From contig NZ_CP009435.1 of assembly GCF_000960995.1 (NCBI RefSeq), positions 3,472,001 through 3,536,000 of the forward strand: DNA of 64,000 bases, read 5' to 3'. The position numbers and the translations under genes were made by a program. Source of the stretch: Burkholderia glumae LMG 2196 = ATCC 33617. Its GTDB lineage: Bacteria; Pseudomonadota; Gammaproteobacteria; Burkholderiales; Burkholderiaceae. Shown here in pieces: positions 43,745 through 53,521 of the stretch. The first letter of the stretch is position 1. Each line of letters starts with the position of its first letter. The notes under the pieces are model-generated. The model made no database searches. It had not been told where the DNA came from and saw only the letters and a program-made list of their open reading frames with translations.

Positions 43745-44641
43745 TCAGGCGCAGAACGCCTCGATCAGGGCCGCGATCTGCTCCGGCTGGTCGTGGTGGA
43801 CCATGTGGCCGGCCTCCTCGATCTGTTTTTCACGCCAGTCGGGGAAGGCGGCGAAGCGTGCCCGGAATTCGTCGAGCGGAATGTCGCCGGCCAGACGCCG
43901 CAGCATGGCCGAATCGACGGCCTCGACATGCAGCACCCGCGCGCTCACCTGCGACCAGATCGCCATCACCTCGTCGAGCCGGTACAGCAGCGGGCCGATC
44001 TGCTTGTGCGCCGGATCGGCGAGCAGATGGTAGCGGCCGTCCGCCTCGCGGCGCGACCAGTGGCGCGCGAGGAACGCGGCGCGTTCCGGCGCGAGCCGCG
44101 GATTGGTCTTGACGAGGCGCCCGGCCACCTCGTCGAGCGAGGCATAGCTCATCAGCCGCGGCGGCTCGCGCAGGTCGTCGAGCCAGCCGCGCAATCGCGC
44201 CGGTGCGAGCGAGGCCGGCGGCGGCGCGAGCCCGAAGCCCTCCAGGTCGACCACGCGGCGCACGCGTTCGGGCCGCACGCCCGCATACAGGCACACCACG
44301 TTGGCCCCCATGCTGTGGCCGACCAGATTGACTTCGCCGGACGGCGTGTAGTGGTCGATCAGCGCGTCGAGATCGCCGAGATAGTCGGCGAACCAGTAAT
44401 GGCCGCCACCCTGCCTGGCCACCGGCCAGTCGGATAGCCCGAAGCCGCGCGCGTCGGGCGCGATCACCTGCCAGTCGCCGGCCAGCGCGTCGACCACGAA
44501 CTGGAACGAGGCCGCCACGTCCATCCAGCCGTGCAGCATGTAGAGCGTCGGGGCGTCCGGACGGCCCCAGCGGCGCACATGCAGCCGCACGCCGCGCACG
44601 GTCACGAATTCGGAAACGGAATCGGATTGGGTTGGGATCAT
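43745..44641 (-). CDS. Alpha/beta hydrolase
   Basis: This is 298 residues from ATG 44641. The nucleophile elbow is VGHSMGANVVCL (serine near residue 105). The oxyanion segment LHGWMDVAASFQF, the DARGFGLSDW segment and the final histidine in EEAGHMVHHDQP are all present. The substrate is not known. It precedes the PHP gene on the same strand. Confidence 0.88.
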   Translation of the reverse strand: MIPTQSDSVSEFVTVRGVRLHVRRWGRPDAPTLYMLHGWMDVAASFQFVVDALAGDWQVIAPDARGFGLSDWPVARQGGGHYWFADYLGDLDALIDHYTPSGEVNLVGHSMGANVVCLYAGVRPERVRRVVDLEGFGLAPPPASLAPARLRGWLDDLREPPRLMSYASLDEVAGRLVKTNPRLAPERAAFLARHWSRREADGRYHLLADPAHKQIGPLLYRLDEVMAIWSQVSARVLHVEAVDSAMLRRLAGDIPLDEFRARFAAFPDWREKQIEEAGHMVHHDQPEQIAALIEAFCA

Positions 44642-44780
44642 CGCGGCCGCCAAAAAAAGAATGGTCGTTCGATTATATCGGCGACGGCCTGCCGATGCGC
44701 CCCGGCAGGCGCGCGGCGCGCGCGTGCAGAGGCACTTCTCTAGCCAGCGAGGCGCGCTTGCCCGGCATCGGGGCCGAGAC

Positions 44781-45638
44781 TCATGCCGTGGCGGGCGGCG
44801 ATGCGTCGCTGTCCTGGTTCACCAGCGCGGCCAGTTCGGTCTCGTCGAAACCGGCGTCGCGGCGCGCGTCGAAGTTGAACGGACCGCGCAGGCGTGGCGC
44901 ATGGTATTGCGCGGCCAGCCGCAGGTAGGCCGAATGCGCGTCGAGCCCCGCCTGGGCGCAGAGGTGGCGGAACCAGCGGTTGCCGATCGCGACGTGGCCG
45001 ATCTCGTCGCGCAGGATCACGTCGAGGATCGCCGCCGAGGCGTGGTCGCCCGCCTGCGCGAGCCGCGCGCGGATCGGCGGCGACGCGTCGAGCCCGCGCG
45101 CCTCGAGCGTGCGCGGCACGAGCGCCATGCGCGCCAGCACATCGCCGGCGGTTCGCTCGCACATCTCCCAGAGGCCGTCGTGGGCCGGAAAGTCGCCGTA
45201 GGCATGGCCGTAGTCGCGCAGGCGCTCGGCCAGCAGCCCGTAGTGGCTGGCTTCCTCGGCCGCCACCCTGAGCCAGTCGGCATAGAACGCGTCGGGCATC
45301 CCGGCGAAGCGCCACACCGCGTCGAGCGCGAGATTGATCGCGTTGAACTCGATATGGGCGAGCGCGTGCAGCAGCGTCGCGCGCCCTTGCGGCGAGCGCA
45401 TCGAGCGGCGCCGCAGCAGGCGCGGCTCGACCAGCTCGGGCCGCGCCGGGCGACCCGGCAGCGCCGGCGGCGCTGCGAAGCGGCGCGCCGCTTCGAGCCG
45501 GGCGTGCCCGGCGAGCAGCGCCGCATGCAGCGCACGCGCCTGCCGCGCCTTGGCAGCGGGATCGGTCTCCAGCAGCGCGGCCAGCGCGCCGGCTCGCACG
45601 CACGAAGCGGCGTCGGACGAGGAATTCGGGTCGGACAT
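44781..45638 (-). CDS. DUF455 ferritin-like protein
   Basis: The protein is 285 residues, with a diiron ferritin-like bundle. Metal ligands are seen as E-x6-N (HIEFNAINLALDAVW), E-x2-H in AAEEASHYGLL and DEIGHVAIGNRWF. It is a common beta-proteobacterial protein, sometimes linked to rubrerythrin or tRNA-hydroxylase-like function, but its activity is not known to me. It is divergent from the carbonic-anhydrase-like gene. Confidence 0.85.
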   Translation of the reverse strand: MSDPNSSSDAASCVRAGALAALLETDPAAKARQARALHAALLAGHARLEAARRFAAPPALPGRPARPELVEPRLLRRRSMRSPQGRATLLHALAHIEFNAINLALDAVWRFAGMPDAFYADWLRVAAEEASHYGLLAERLRDYGHAYGDFPAHDGLWEMCERTAGDVLARMALVPRTLEARGLDASPPIRARLAQAGDHASAAILDVILRDEIGHVAIGNRWFRHLCAQAGLDAHSAYLRLAAQYHAPRLRGPFNFDARRDAGFDETELAALVNQDSDASPPATA

Positions 45639-45818
45639 GAAAACAGCGCCGGAGCAGCGTGCGCGGTCGAACCACGCAAGCCTTTACAATGATGGGTCAC
45701 AGCCTGCGCGAGGCGCGCATGGCCTCTCGCAACCCGGTGGCGGCCCGGCGGCTAGCCGGCACCACGCACATTGTACCGGCGCGCGGCACCGGCCCGGCAG
45801 GCGAAACCAGGAGACAAC

Positions 45819-46343
45819 GTGACCATCTACAAGCTCGGCGACGACGCCCCGACCATTCATGAAAGCGTGTTCGTCGCGGATAACGCGGCGATCATCGGCA
45901 AGGTGGTGCTCGAGGAGAACGCGAGCGTCTGGTTCGGCGCGACGATCCGCGGCGACAACGAGCCGATCGTGATCGGCGCGGGCAGCAACGTGCAGGAAGG
46001 CGCGGTGCTGCACACCGACCCGGGCTGCCCGCTGACGGTCGCGCGCGACGTGACGATCGGCCATCAGGCGATGCTGCACGGCTGCACGATCGGCGAGGGT
46101 TCGCTGATCGGAATCCAGGCGGTGGTCTTGAATCGCGCGGTGATCGGCCGCAACTGTCTGGTCGGCGCGGGCGCGGTGGTGACCGAGGGCAAGACCTTTC
46201 CGGACAATTCGCTGATCCTGGGGGCGCCCGCCAAGGTGGTTCGCGCGCTGACCGAAGAGGACATCGCGCGAATGCGCGCCAATACGCAAAACTACGCGCA
46301 GCGACGCGCGTATTTCAAGGAGCAGTTGGCCCGGATCGGCTGA
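45819..46343 (+). CDS. Gamma-class carbonic anhydrase family protein
   Basis: It starts at GTG 45819 with CAGGAGACAAC upstream. It is 174 residues of left-handed beta-helix repeats (SVFVADNAAIIGKVVLEENA, GDNEPIVIGAGSNVQEG). The zinc histidines of the gamma class are present (VLHTDPG, TIGHQAMLHGCTIG). It may be an active enzyme or the related, inactive YrdA-type. It is upstream of hslO. Confidence 0.92.
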   Translation: MTIYKLGDDAPTIHESVFVADNAAIIGKVVLEENASVWFGATIRGDNEPIVIGAGSNVQEGAVLHTDPGCPLTVARDVTIGHQAMLHGCTIGEGSLIGIQAVVLNRAVIGRNCLVGAGAVVTEGKTFPDNSLILGAPAKVVRALTEEDIARMRANTQNYAQRRAYFKEQLARIG

Positions 46344-46381
46344 ACGCCGCGCCGCTGCTGCCCGACAATCGAGGAACCGAA

Positions 46382-47332
46382 GTGAGCGACCAGTTACAGA
46401 AATTCATGTTCAACACGGCGCCGGTGCGCGGCGAGATCGTCTCGCTGCGCCACACCTGGCAGGAAGTCCTGACACGCCGTGCCTACCCGGCACCCGTGCG
46501 CAACGTGCTCGGCGAAATGATGGCCGCCTGCGCGTTGCTGTCCGCGAACCTGAAGTTCAACGGCACGCTCATCATGCAGATCTACGGCGACGGGCCGGTG
46601 AAGATGCTGGTGGTGCAGTGTGGCTCAGACCTGTCGATCCGCGCCACCGCCAAGCTCTCGGAAGGCGCCGAGCAGACGCTCGGCGAGGACCTGCCGTTCG
46701 CCGAGCTCGTCAACGCAAGCGGCCACGGCCGCTGCGTGATCACGCTCGATCCGGCCGACAAGCAGCCGGGCCAGCAGCCCTACCAGGGCATCGTGCCGCT
46801 CAACGACCACGACGGTCCGCTCGAATCGGTCGCGCGCGTGCTCGAACATTACATGCACCACTCGGAGCAGCTCGACACGCGGCTGTGGCTCGCGGCCAAC
46901 GGCGATCGCGCGGTCGGCATGCTGCTGCAGAAGCTGCCCGGCGACGGCGGGATCGTGCCGCGCGCCGACGCGCCCGACGCCGACACCTGGGAGCGCGTCT
47001 GCACGCTCGGCAGCACGCTTTCGTCGAAGGAGCTGCTCGAGGTGGAACCGGAGACGGTGTTTCGACGTCTGTTCTGGCAGGAGAACGTGAGCCATTTCGA
47101 GCCGGCCGGCACGCGCTTCCAATGCACCTGCTCGCGCGAGAAGGTGGGCGGGATGCTGCGCATGCTGGGCCGCGAGGAAGTCGACAGCGTGATCGAGGAG
47201 CGCGGCCACGTGGAAATCCATTGCGAATTCTGCAATCAGCGCTACGAATTCGATCCGGTCGATGTCGAACAGCTGTTCGTGACGCCGCAACTCGGCGCCG
47301 GCGTTGCGCCGGCGAGCGACCAGCGTCACTGA
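46382..47332 (+). CDS. hslO: Redox-regulated chaperone Hsp33
   Basis: Hsp33 protects proteins under oxidative heat stress and is switched on by disulphide formation. It is 316 residues starting at GTG 46382 (MSDQLQKFMFNTAPVRG). The C-terminal zinc switch is seen as CTCSREK and CEFCNQRY. It follows the carbonic-anhydrase-like gene after 38 bases. Confidence 0.96.
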   Translation: MSDQLQKFMFNTAPVRGEIVSLRHTWQEVLTRRAYPAPVRNVLGEMMAACALLSANLKFNGTLIMQIYGDGPVKMLVVQCGSDLSIRATAKLSEGAEQTLGEDLPFAELVNASGHGRCVITLDPADKQPGQQPYQGIVPLNDHDGPLESVARVLEHYMHHSEQLDTRLWLAANGDRAVGMLLQKLPGDGGIVPRADAPDADTWERVCTLGSTLSSKELLEVEPETVFRRLFWQENVSHFEPAGTRFQCTCSREKVGGMLRMLGREEVDSVIEERGHVEIHCEFCNQRYEFDPVDVEQLFVTPQLGAGVAPASDQRH

Positions 47333-47383
47333 GCAGCAGGCGGCACACCAAGCGTCACGGCCTTCGCCGAAGGAGAAGTCAGC

Positions 47384-47779
47384 ATGAAACCGAAGATCCG
47401 CCTTGCCCGCCAGGGTGCAGCGCATGCGACGGCCGGCGGCCGGCCGTCGCTCGCCACCGCGCTGCTGGCCGCATTACTCGTCACGACGCTCGCCGGCTGC
47501 GTGGTGCCGCCCACCTCGACGGTGCTGAGCCGGCTGCCCGAGGGCCAGCCCGGCGCGGCCGCCGCGCCGGGTACGGCGCTCACGCCCGAGGAGCGCAAGC
47601 GCTACGACGCGATCGACAAGCAGGTGATGCGCGAGCAGAACCAGGCGATGGCGGCCGACGCGCTCGCGCGCACCTATTACTACGCGCCCGCGCCGGTCTA
47701 CTACGGCGGCTACTACGGCGGCTGGAACTCGGGCTGGGGCTACGGCTACGGCTATCCCGGCTGGGGCTGGGGCTGGTGA
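47384..47779 (+). CDS. Lipoprotein with Gly/Tyr/Trp-rich tail
   Basis: The protein is 131 residues. The signal ends in the lipobox TLAGC (cysteine near residue 38). The middle is helical (TPEERKRYDAIDKQVMREQN), and the last 35 residues are Gly, Tyr and Trp (YYGGYYGGWNSGWGYGYGYP), a sticky tail found in several small envelope proteins. Function unknown. A strong terminator follows. Confidence 0.75.
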   Translation: MKPKIRLARQGAAHATAGGRPSLATALLAALLVTTLAGCVVPPTSTVLSRLPEGQPGAAAAPGTALTPEERKRYDAIDKQVMREQNQAMAADALARTYYYAPAPVYYGGYYGGWNSGWGYGYGYPGWGWGW

Positions 47780-47842
47780 GGCGCACGGCCGAAGGCACGC
47801 GGGCGGGCCAGCCGTGGCGGCCGGCGACGCCAGCCTCAGGAT

Positions 47843-47872
47843 AAAAAACGCGACCTTCGGGTCGCGTTTTTT
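47843..47872. terminator. Two-way terminator between lipoprotein gene and ftsB
   Basis: AAAAAACGCGACC pairs with GGTCGCGTTTTTT around TTCG. It has A-runs on one side and T-runs on the other, so it can end both the lipoprotein transcript (plus) and the ftsB transcript (minus). Confidence 0.9.
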
Positions 47873-47887
47873 TCATGCTGTGCAGGC

Positions 47888-48307
47888 TCAATGCGCGGCG
47901 CCGTGCCCGCGGTGTCGCTCCGGCTTCGCCCGCGAGACGGGGTTCGGCACGACCCGCACCGGCGAGCCGGTGACGTCGCCGTGATTCGTCAGCGAAGCCG
48001 TCGAATTGGCGGACGGCGCGGCGGGCGCCGGCGAATTCGGCGAAACGAACTGCACGAACACCTCGCCGTCCTTGACCATCCCCATCTCGTAGCGCGCGCG
48101 CTCCTCGATGGCGGCGGTGCCGTTCTGCAAATCCTGCACCTCACCGGCGATGCGCTCGTTGCGCAGCTTCTCGTCGGCATTGCGCTGCGTCTGGTCCTGC
48201 AACTGCTGGCGCAGTTCGTGAACACGCAGCCAGCCGCCATGCCCCCACCACAGTGGGTACTGAATCAACACCAGCAAGGCGATCAGGACGACAGTGACGA
48301 GCCGCAT
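47888..48307 (-). CDS. ftsB: Cell-division protein FtsB
   Basis: This small divisome protein is 139 residues. It starts MRLVTVVLIALLVLIQYPLWWG (one membrane segment), followed by a coiled coil (about 30-70; ELRQQLQDQTQRNADEKLRN) and the conserved IEERARYEMGMVKDGE. The tail beyond 90 is Pro/Ala/Ser-rich and longer than in E. coli. It is behind eno, the usual neighbour. Confidence 0.93.
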   Translation of the reverse strand: MRLVTVVLIALLVLIQYPLWWGHGGWLRVHELRQQLQDQTQRNADEKLRNERIAGEVQDLQNGTAAIEERARYEMGMVKDGEVFVQFVSPNSPAPAAPSANSTASLTNHGDVTGSPVRVVPNPVSRAKPERHRGHGAAH

Positions 48308-48389
48308 TTACGAGCCGCAGATATAAGAAGCGCCGCTTCACGGCAAACGCGAAGCGGCGACAAGGATGACAAGTCCGGATAGTAGCGCG

Positions 48390-49673
48390 TTAGCGCAGAT
48401 TGTAGAACGCCGACTTGCCCGGGTAGCTGGCGATGTCACCGAGATCTTCCTCGATGCGCAGCAGCTGGTTGTACTTCGAGATGCGGTCGCTGCGCGACAG
48501 CGAGCCGGTCTTGATCTGGCCAGCGTTCAGGCCCACGGCGATGTCGGCGATCGTCGAATCTTCCGTTTCGCCCGAGCGGTGCGAAATCACGGCCGTGTAG
48601 CCGGCACGCTTGGCCATCTCGATCGCCGCGAAGGTTTCCGTGAGCGTGCCGATCTGGTTGATCTTGATGAGGATCGAATTGGCGATGCCCTTCTCGATGC
48701 CCTCCTTCAGGATTCGCGTGTTGGTGACGAACAGGTCGTCGCCGACCAGCTGGACCTTCTTGCCGAGACGCTCGGTCAGCAGCTTCCAGCCGTCCCAGTC
48801 GCTTTCGTGCATGCCGTCCTCGATCGAGACGATCGGGAACTTGTCGGCCAGCGTGGCCAGATAGTCGGCGAATTCGGCCGACGACAGTTGCAGGCCCTCG
48901 CCCGCGAGCTGGTACTTGCCGTCGTGATAGAACTCGGAGGCCGCGCAGTCGAGCGCGAGCAGCACGTCCTCGCCGGCGCGGTAGCCGGCCTTCTCGATCG
49001 CCTGGAGAATCGTCGACAGGCACTCGTCGTTGCTGCCGAAGTTCGGTGCGAAGCCGCCTTCGTCGCCGACCGCCGTGCTCATGCCGCGATCCGACAGGAT
49101 CTTCTTCAGCGCATGGAACACCTCGGCGCCGCAGCGCAGCGCCTCGCGGAAGCTCGGCTGGCTGACCGGGACGATCATGAATTCCTGGATGTCCAGGCTG
49201 TTGTTGGCGTGCGCGCCGCCGTTGACGATGTTCATCATCGGCACCGGCAGCTGCATCGCGCCCGAGCCGCCGAAGTAGCGGTACAGCGGCAGGCCGGCCT
49301 CTTCGGCGGCGGCCTTCGCGACGGCCATCGAGACGGCCAGCATCGCGTTCGCGCCGAGCCGCGACTTGTTGTCGGTGCCGTCGAGCTCGAGCAGGGTCTT
49401 GTCGAGGAAGGCCTGCTCCGACGCATCGAGGCCCATGATCGCTTCGGAGATTTCCGTGTTGATGTGCTCGACCGCCTTCAACACGCCCTTGCCGCCGTAG
49501 CGGCCGGCTTCACCGTCGCGCAGCTCGATGGCTTCGCGCGAACCGGTCGAGGCGCCCGACGGGACCGCCGCGCGGCCCATCGTGCCCGATTCCAGCAGCA
49601 CGTCGCACTCGACAGTAGGATTACCGCGCGAATCCAGAATCTCGCGGCCGATGATATCTACGATTGCACTCAT
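48390..49673 (-). CDS. eno: Enolase
   Basis: This glycolytic enzyme interconverts 2-phosphoglycerate and phosphoenolpyruvate. It is 427 residues from the ATG before SAIVDIIGREILDSRG. Visible are SGASTGSREAIELRDG, GGAHANNSLDIQEFM, SIEDGMHESDWDGW, the catalytic LIKINQIGTLTE and SHRSGETEDSTIAD. It follows kdsA and pyrG on the same strand. Confidence 0.98.
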   Translation of the reverse strand: MSAIVDIIGREILDSRGNPTVECDVLLESGTMGRAAVPSGASTGSREAIELRDGEAGRYGGKGVLKAVEHINTEISEAIMGLDASEQAFLDKTLLELDGTDNKSRLGANAMLAVSMAVAKAAAEEAGLPLYRYFGGSGAMQLPVPMMNIVNGGAHANNSLDIQEFMIVPVSQPSFREALRCGAEVFHALKKILSDRGMSTAVGDEGGFAPNFGSNDECLSTILQAIEKAGYRAGEDVLLALDCAASEFYHDGKYQLAGEGLQLSSAEFADYLATLADKFPIVSIEDGMHESDWDGWKLLTERLGKKVQLVGDDLFVTNTRILKEGIEKGIANSILIKINQIGTLTETFAAIEMAKRAGYTAVISHRSGETEDSTIADIAVGLNAGQIKTGSLSRSDRISKYNQLLRIEEDLGDIASYPGKSAFYNLR

Positions 49674-49770
49674 GATTTCCTCTGAGGATGACGATGAATT
49701 CCGTCGTGATGGCTGTGACGGCAAAGCGGACTCTGCTACAGACGCCCGCTCCTGCCGCCAAGTTCATGCA

Positions 49771-50625
49771 TTAGTTGAAATCGTTTTCCAGGAACGGCGC
49801 GCGCTTGACCGCCGCGTCGAGCATGACGAGCGTCTCGAGCAGCGCCGCCATGCGATTGAGCGGCACCGCGTTCGGGCCGTCGGACTTCGCTTCGGCCGGA
49901 TTCGGGTGGGTTTCCATGAAGAGCCCCGCCACGCCCGTGGCCACCGCCGCGCGAGCCAGCACCGGCACGAATTCGCGCTGGCCGCCCGAACTCGTGCCCT
50001 GGCCGCCCGGCAGCTGTACCGAATGGGTCGCGTCGAACACCACCGGCGCGCCCGTCTCGCGCATGATCGCGAGCGAACGCATGTCCGACACGAGATTGTT
50101 GTAGCCGAACGAGACGCCGCGCTCGCAGGCGAGGAAGCGGTCTTCCGAGAGCCCCGCTTCGCGGGCCGCATCGCGGGCCTTGTCGATCACGTTCTTCATG
50201 TCGTGCGGCGCGAGAAACTGACCCTTCTTGATGTTGACGGGCTTGCCCGAGCGCGCGCAGGCCTGGATGAAATCGGTCTGGCGGCACAGGAAGGCCGGCG
50301 TCTGCAGTACGTCGACCACCGACGCGACCGCGTCGATCTCCTCGATCGCGTGGACGTCGGTCAGCACCGGCAGGCCCAGCTGGCGCTTGACCTCGGACAG
50401 GATGCGCAGCCCCTGGTCCATGCCGAGCCCGCGAAACGACTTGCCGGAGCTGCGGTTCGCCTTGTCGTAGGACGACTTGTAGATGAACGGCACCTTCAGC
50501 TTCGCGCAGATTTCCTTGAGCCGGCCCGCCGTGTCGATCGTCATCTGCTCCGATTCGACCACGCAGGTGCCGGCGATCAGGAACAACGGCCGGTCGAGGC
50601 CGACTTCGAAATCGCCCAGTTTCAT
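49771..50625 (-). CDS. kdsA: 3-deoxy-8-phosphooctulonate synthase
   Basis: KdsA makes KDO-8-phosphate for LPS. It is 284 residues from ATG 50625 (MKLGDFEVGLDRPLFLIAGT). Visible are YKSSYDKANRSS, the metal-type motif CQTDFIQACARSGKPV, and GVSFGYNNLVSDMRS. It overlaps the end of pyrG by four bases (ATGA), so the two are coupled. Confidence 0.97.
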   Translation of the reverse strand: MKLGDFEVGLDRPLFLIAGTCVVESEQMTIDTAGRLKEICAKLKVPFIYKSSYDKANRSSGKSFRGLGMDQGLRILSEVKRQLGLPVLTDVHAIEEIDAVASVVDVLQTPAFLCRQTDFIQACARSGKPVNIKKGQFLAPHDMKNVIDKARDAAREAGLSEDRFLACERGVSFGYNNLVSDMRSLAIMRETGAPVVFDATHSVQLPGGQGTSSGGQREFVPVLARAAVATGVAGLFMETHPNPAEAKSDGPNAVPLNRMAALLETLVMLDAAVKRAPFLENDFN

Positions 50626-52283
50626 GCTTTCCCTCCGGCACGCGCCTGCTGGCCGGCCAGCGCGGCTTCGACGAACGACTTGAAGAGGGGATGGCCGTCG
50701 CGCGGCGTGGAGGTGAATTCCGGGTGGAACTGCACGCCGACGAACCACGGGTGCATCGAGCGCGGCAGCTCCATCATTTCCGGCAGATCCTCGCTCGGCG
50801 TGCGCGCGCTGATCACGAGGCCGCCCGCTTCGAGCTGCGGCACGAAGCGGTTGTTCACCTCGTAGCGGTGGCGGTGGCGCTCGTTGACGTCGGCGCCGTA
50901 GATTTCCTGCGCGAGCGTGCCGGCCTTGATCGGGCAGCGCTGCGAACCGAGCCGCATGGTGCCGCCCAGGTCCGATGCCTCGGTGCGCTTCTCGACCTTG
51001 CCTTCGCGGTCGTACCACTCGGTGATCAGCGCGACCACGCGGTTCGGCGTGTTCGGATCGAACTCGGTGCTGTTCGCGTCGGCGAGGCCGACCACGTCGC
51101 GCGCGAATTCGATCACGGCGAGCTGCATGCCGAGACAGATGCCGAGGTACGGCACCTTCGCCTCGCGCGCGTAGCGGATCGCCGCGATCTTGCCTTCCGT
51201 GCCGCGCCGGCCGAAGCCGCCCGGCACCAGCACCGCGTCGAGGTGCTTGAGGCTGTCGACGCCGTTCGCCTCGATCTCCTCGGAGTCGAGGTACTGGATG
51301 TTGACCTTCGTCGAGGTGTGGATCGACGCGTGGCGCAGCGCCTCGATCAGCGACTTGTACGATTCGGTCAGCTCGACGTACTTGCCGACCATGCCGATCG
51401 TCACTTCGTGCTTCGGATTCTCGAGCTTGTGGACGAGGCCCGACCACATGCTCAGGTCGGCGTCCTGCGCCGAAAGCTTCAGTTCCTCGCAGATGATCTT
51501 GTCGAGGCCCTGGTCGTGCAGCATCTGCGGAATCTTGTAGATGCTGTCGACGTCCCATACCGAGATCACGGCATCTTCCGGCACGTTCGAGAACAGCGAG
51601 ATCTTCTTGGACTCGTCGTCGGGAATGCGGCGGTCCGCACGGCACAGCAGCACGTGCGGCAGAATGCCGATCTCGCGCAGCTTCTGCACGCTGTGCTGGG
51701 TCGGCTTGGTCTTCAGTTCGCCCGCCGTGGCAATGTACGGCACCAGCGTCAGGTGGACGAAGCAGGCGCTGTTGCGGCCCATGCGCAGGCTCATCTGGCG
51801 CGCGGCTTCGAGGAACGGCAGCGATTCGATGTCACCGACCGTGCCGCCGATCTCGACGATCGCCACGTCGGGCTCGCCGCAGGTCGCCGACGCGGCCCCG
51901 CGCTCGATGAACGCCTGGATCTCGTTCGTGATGTGCGGAATCACCTGGACCGTCTTGCCCAGGTAGTCGCCGCGGCGCTCCTTGCGGATCACCGACTCGT
52001 AGATCTGGCCGGTCGTGAAGTTGTTGGCCTTGCGCATCTTGGTGCTGATGAAGCGCTCGTAGTGGCCGAGGTCGAGGTCCGTCTCCGCGCCGTCCTCCGT
52101 CACGAACACTTCGCCGTGCTGGAACGGGCTCATCGTGCCGGGGTCGACGTTGATGTACGGATCGAGCTTGAGGAGGGTGACTTTGAGACCGCGCGATTCG
52201 AGGATCGCGGCGAGAGAAGCGGCGGCAATACCCTTGCCGAGTGAAGACACTACGCCGCCGGTGACGAAAACATATTTGGTCAT
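50622..52283 (-). CDS. pyrG: CTP synthase
   Basis: PyrG makes CTP from UTP, ATP and glutamine. It is 553 residues from ATG 52283 (MTKYVFVTGGVVSSLGKGIA). The ATP-binding synthase domain has LKLDPYINVDPGTMSP. The C-terminal glutaminase domain has the nucleophile cysteine in GICLGMQLAVIEFARD (about residue 383) and HPEFTSTP. It is the first gene of the pyrG-kdsA-eno-ftsB run. Confidence 0.98.
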   Translation of the reverse strand: MTKYVFVTGGVVSSLGKGIAAASLAAILESRGLKVTLLKLDPYINVDPGTMSPFQHGEVFVTEDGAETDLDLGHYERFISTKMRKANNFTTGQIYESVIRKERRGDYLGKTVQVIPHITNEIQAFIERGAASATCGEPDVAIVEIGGTVGDIESLPFLEAARQMSLRMGRNSACFVHLTLVPYIATAGELKTKPTQHSVQKLREIGILPHVLLCRADRRIPDDESKKISLFSNVPEDAVISVWDVDSIYKIPQMLHDQGLDKIICEELKLSAQDADLSMWSGLVHKLENPKHEVTIGMVGKYVELTESYKSLIEALRHASIHTSTKVNIQYLDSEEIEANGVDSLKHLDAVLVPGGFGRRGTEGKIAAIRYAREAKVPYLGICLGMQLAVIEFARDVVGLADANSTEFDPNTPNRVVALITEWYDREGKVEKRTEASDLGGTMRLGSQRCPIKAGTLAQEIYGADVNERHRHRYEVNNRFVPQLEAGGLVISARTPSEDLPEMMELPRSMHPWFVGVQFHPEFTSTPRDGHPLFKSFVEAALAGQQARAGGKA

Positions 52284-52473
52284 CGCAGGATGCTCGCGGG
52301 AAAAACGGATTATACCGTAAAGGCCGCGCATCCCTCAGCAATTGTGGGCCGATCCCACCCTATCCTCACGCACCGAGGGCGCATCGCCGCCCCCGCCGCA
52401 AACGGCGCCGGGCAGCCTGCCGGCACGCCCCGCCGCGTGAGGCCCGTGTCACTGCCGCGTCACGCCGCGCGGC

Positions 52474-53286
52474 TCACGCGCCGCCCTGCACCGCGCGCAA
52501 CGTATTGAGCATGCGCTGCAAGGCGCGGACCGTCTCGATCGGCCGTTCCATCGGGAACAGATGCGAGCCTTCGAGCCACTCGATGCGGCCATGCGTGATG
52601 CGGCGCGTCGCATCGAGGCCCACCTGCCTCACTTCGCGCGACCGCGTGCCGGCCAGGAACCCGACCGGCACCGGCGCGCCGCGGGCGAGCCGCGCGCCGA
52701 GCGTATGCGGCAGGGTTCGGTAGATCATGTATTCGATGTCGCGTTCGAAGGCGAGGCGCCGCTCGCCCGACGGGCCGCACTGCGGAATGCCGTAGTCGAT
52801 GTAGTCGGCCAGCATGCGCTCATCCCAGCGCGCGAAGGCCGGCTTCTCGCGGAAGTGCTTCCAGGCGGCCTCGCGGCTCGGCCAGTGGGTGCGCCGCGTG
52901 CGCGTGGCGGCAGCAGGCGAGAGCCGCTCGTCGAGTCCCGTCCACTGGCTCACGCGCAGCAGGCTGCTGCGCCAGCCGGCGATCACCGGCGAATCGAGCA
53001 TCACCACGCCCTTCACCCACTGCGGCTTCTTCAACGCCGCCATCAGCGACAGGTAACCGCCGAGCGAGTGGCCCACCAGCCAGACCGGCTGCGTGTACTG
53101 GCGTCCGACCTCGTCGAGCAGTTCCTCGACGAGATGCGGCCAGTCGCGCGTGACCGGGTAGCGGCGGTTGTGGCCGATCCGTTCAAGGTGGCGGATCTCG
53201 TAGTGATCGGCAAGTTCGGCGAACAGCGTCCGGTAAGTCGACGCGGGGAAGCCGTTCGCATGCGAGAAATGGAGAATGTCCTTCAA
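52474..53286 (-). CDS. Alpha/beta hydrolase
   Basis: I start at TTG 53286 (LKDILHFSHANGF) because AGGAGA is ten bases upstream; an ATG at 53382 gives a 302-residue version with an odd N-terminus. With the TTG it has 270 residues. The nucleophile elbow is VGHSLGGYLSLMA; the final histidine is in LEGSHLFPMERP. Substrate unknown. Confidence 0.85.
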   Translation of the reverse strand: MKDILHFSHANGFPASTYRTLFAELADHYEIRHLERIGHNRRYPVTRDWPHLVEELLDEVGRQYTQPVWLVGHSLGGYLSLMAALKKPQWVKGVVMLDSPVIAGWRSSLLRVSQWTGLDERLSPAAATRTRRTHWPSREAAWKHFREKPAFARWDERMLADYIDYGIPQCGPSGERRLAFERDIEYMIYRTLPHTLGARLARGAPVPVGFLAGTRSREVRQVGLDATRRITHGRIEWLEGSHLFPMERPIETVRALQRMLNTLRAVQGGA

Positions 53287-53521
53287 GGCGGCGGGGTCTC
53301 CTGTTTGCGTGGTCGTGCGCGGCGGGGCCGCACGATCGGTTGCCAGCGAGCATAGCGCGTCCCGGCGGCCCGGTCGTGGCATGGGGCCGCCGATTCGCGC
53401 CGAATGTCGGGTCGGGCCTTAGACATACCGCGATAAGCGATTGATTTATATCGGTTCGCCGCCACCGATGGCGCTTCGATGGTTCCCTCTACTCGGGTGC
53501 CGTCGCGGCCCGCAAGGCACG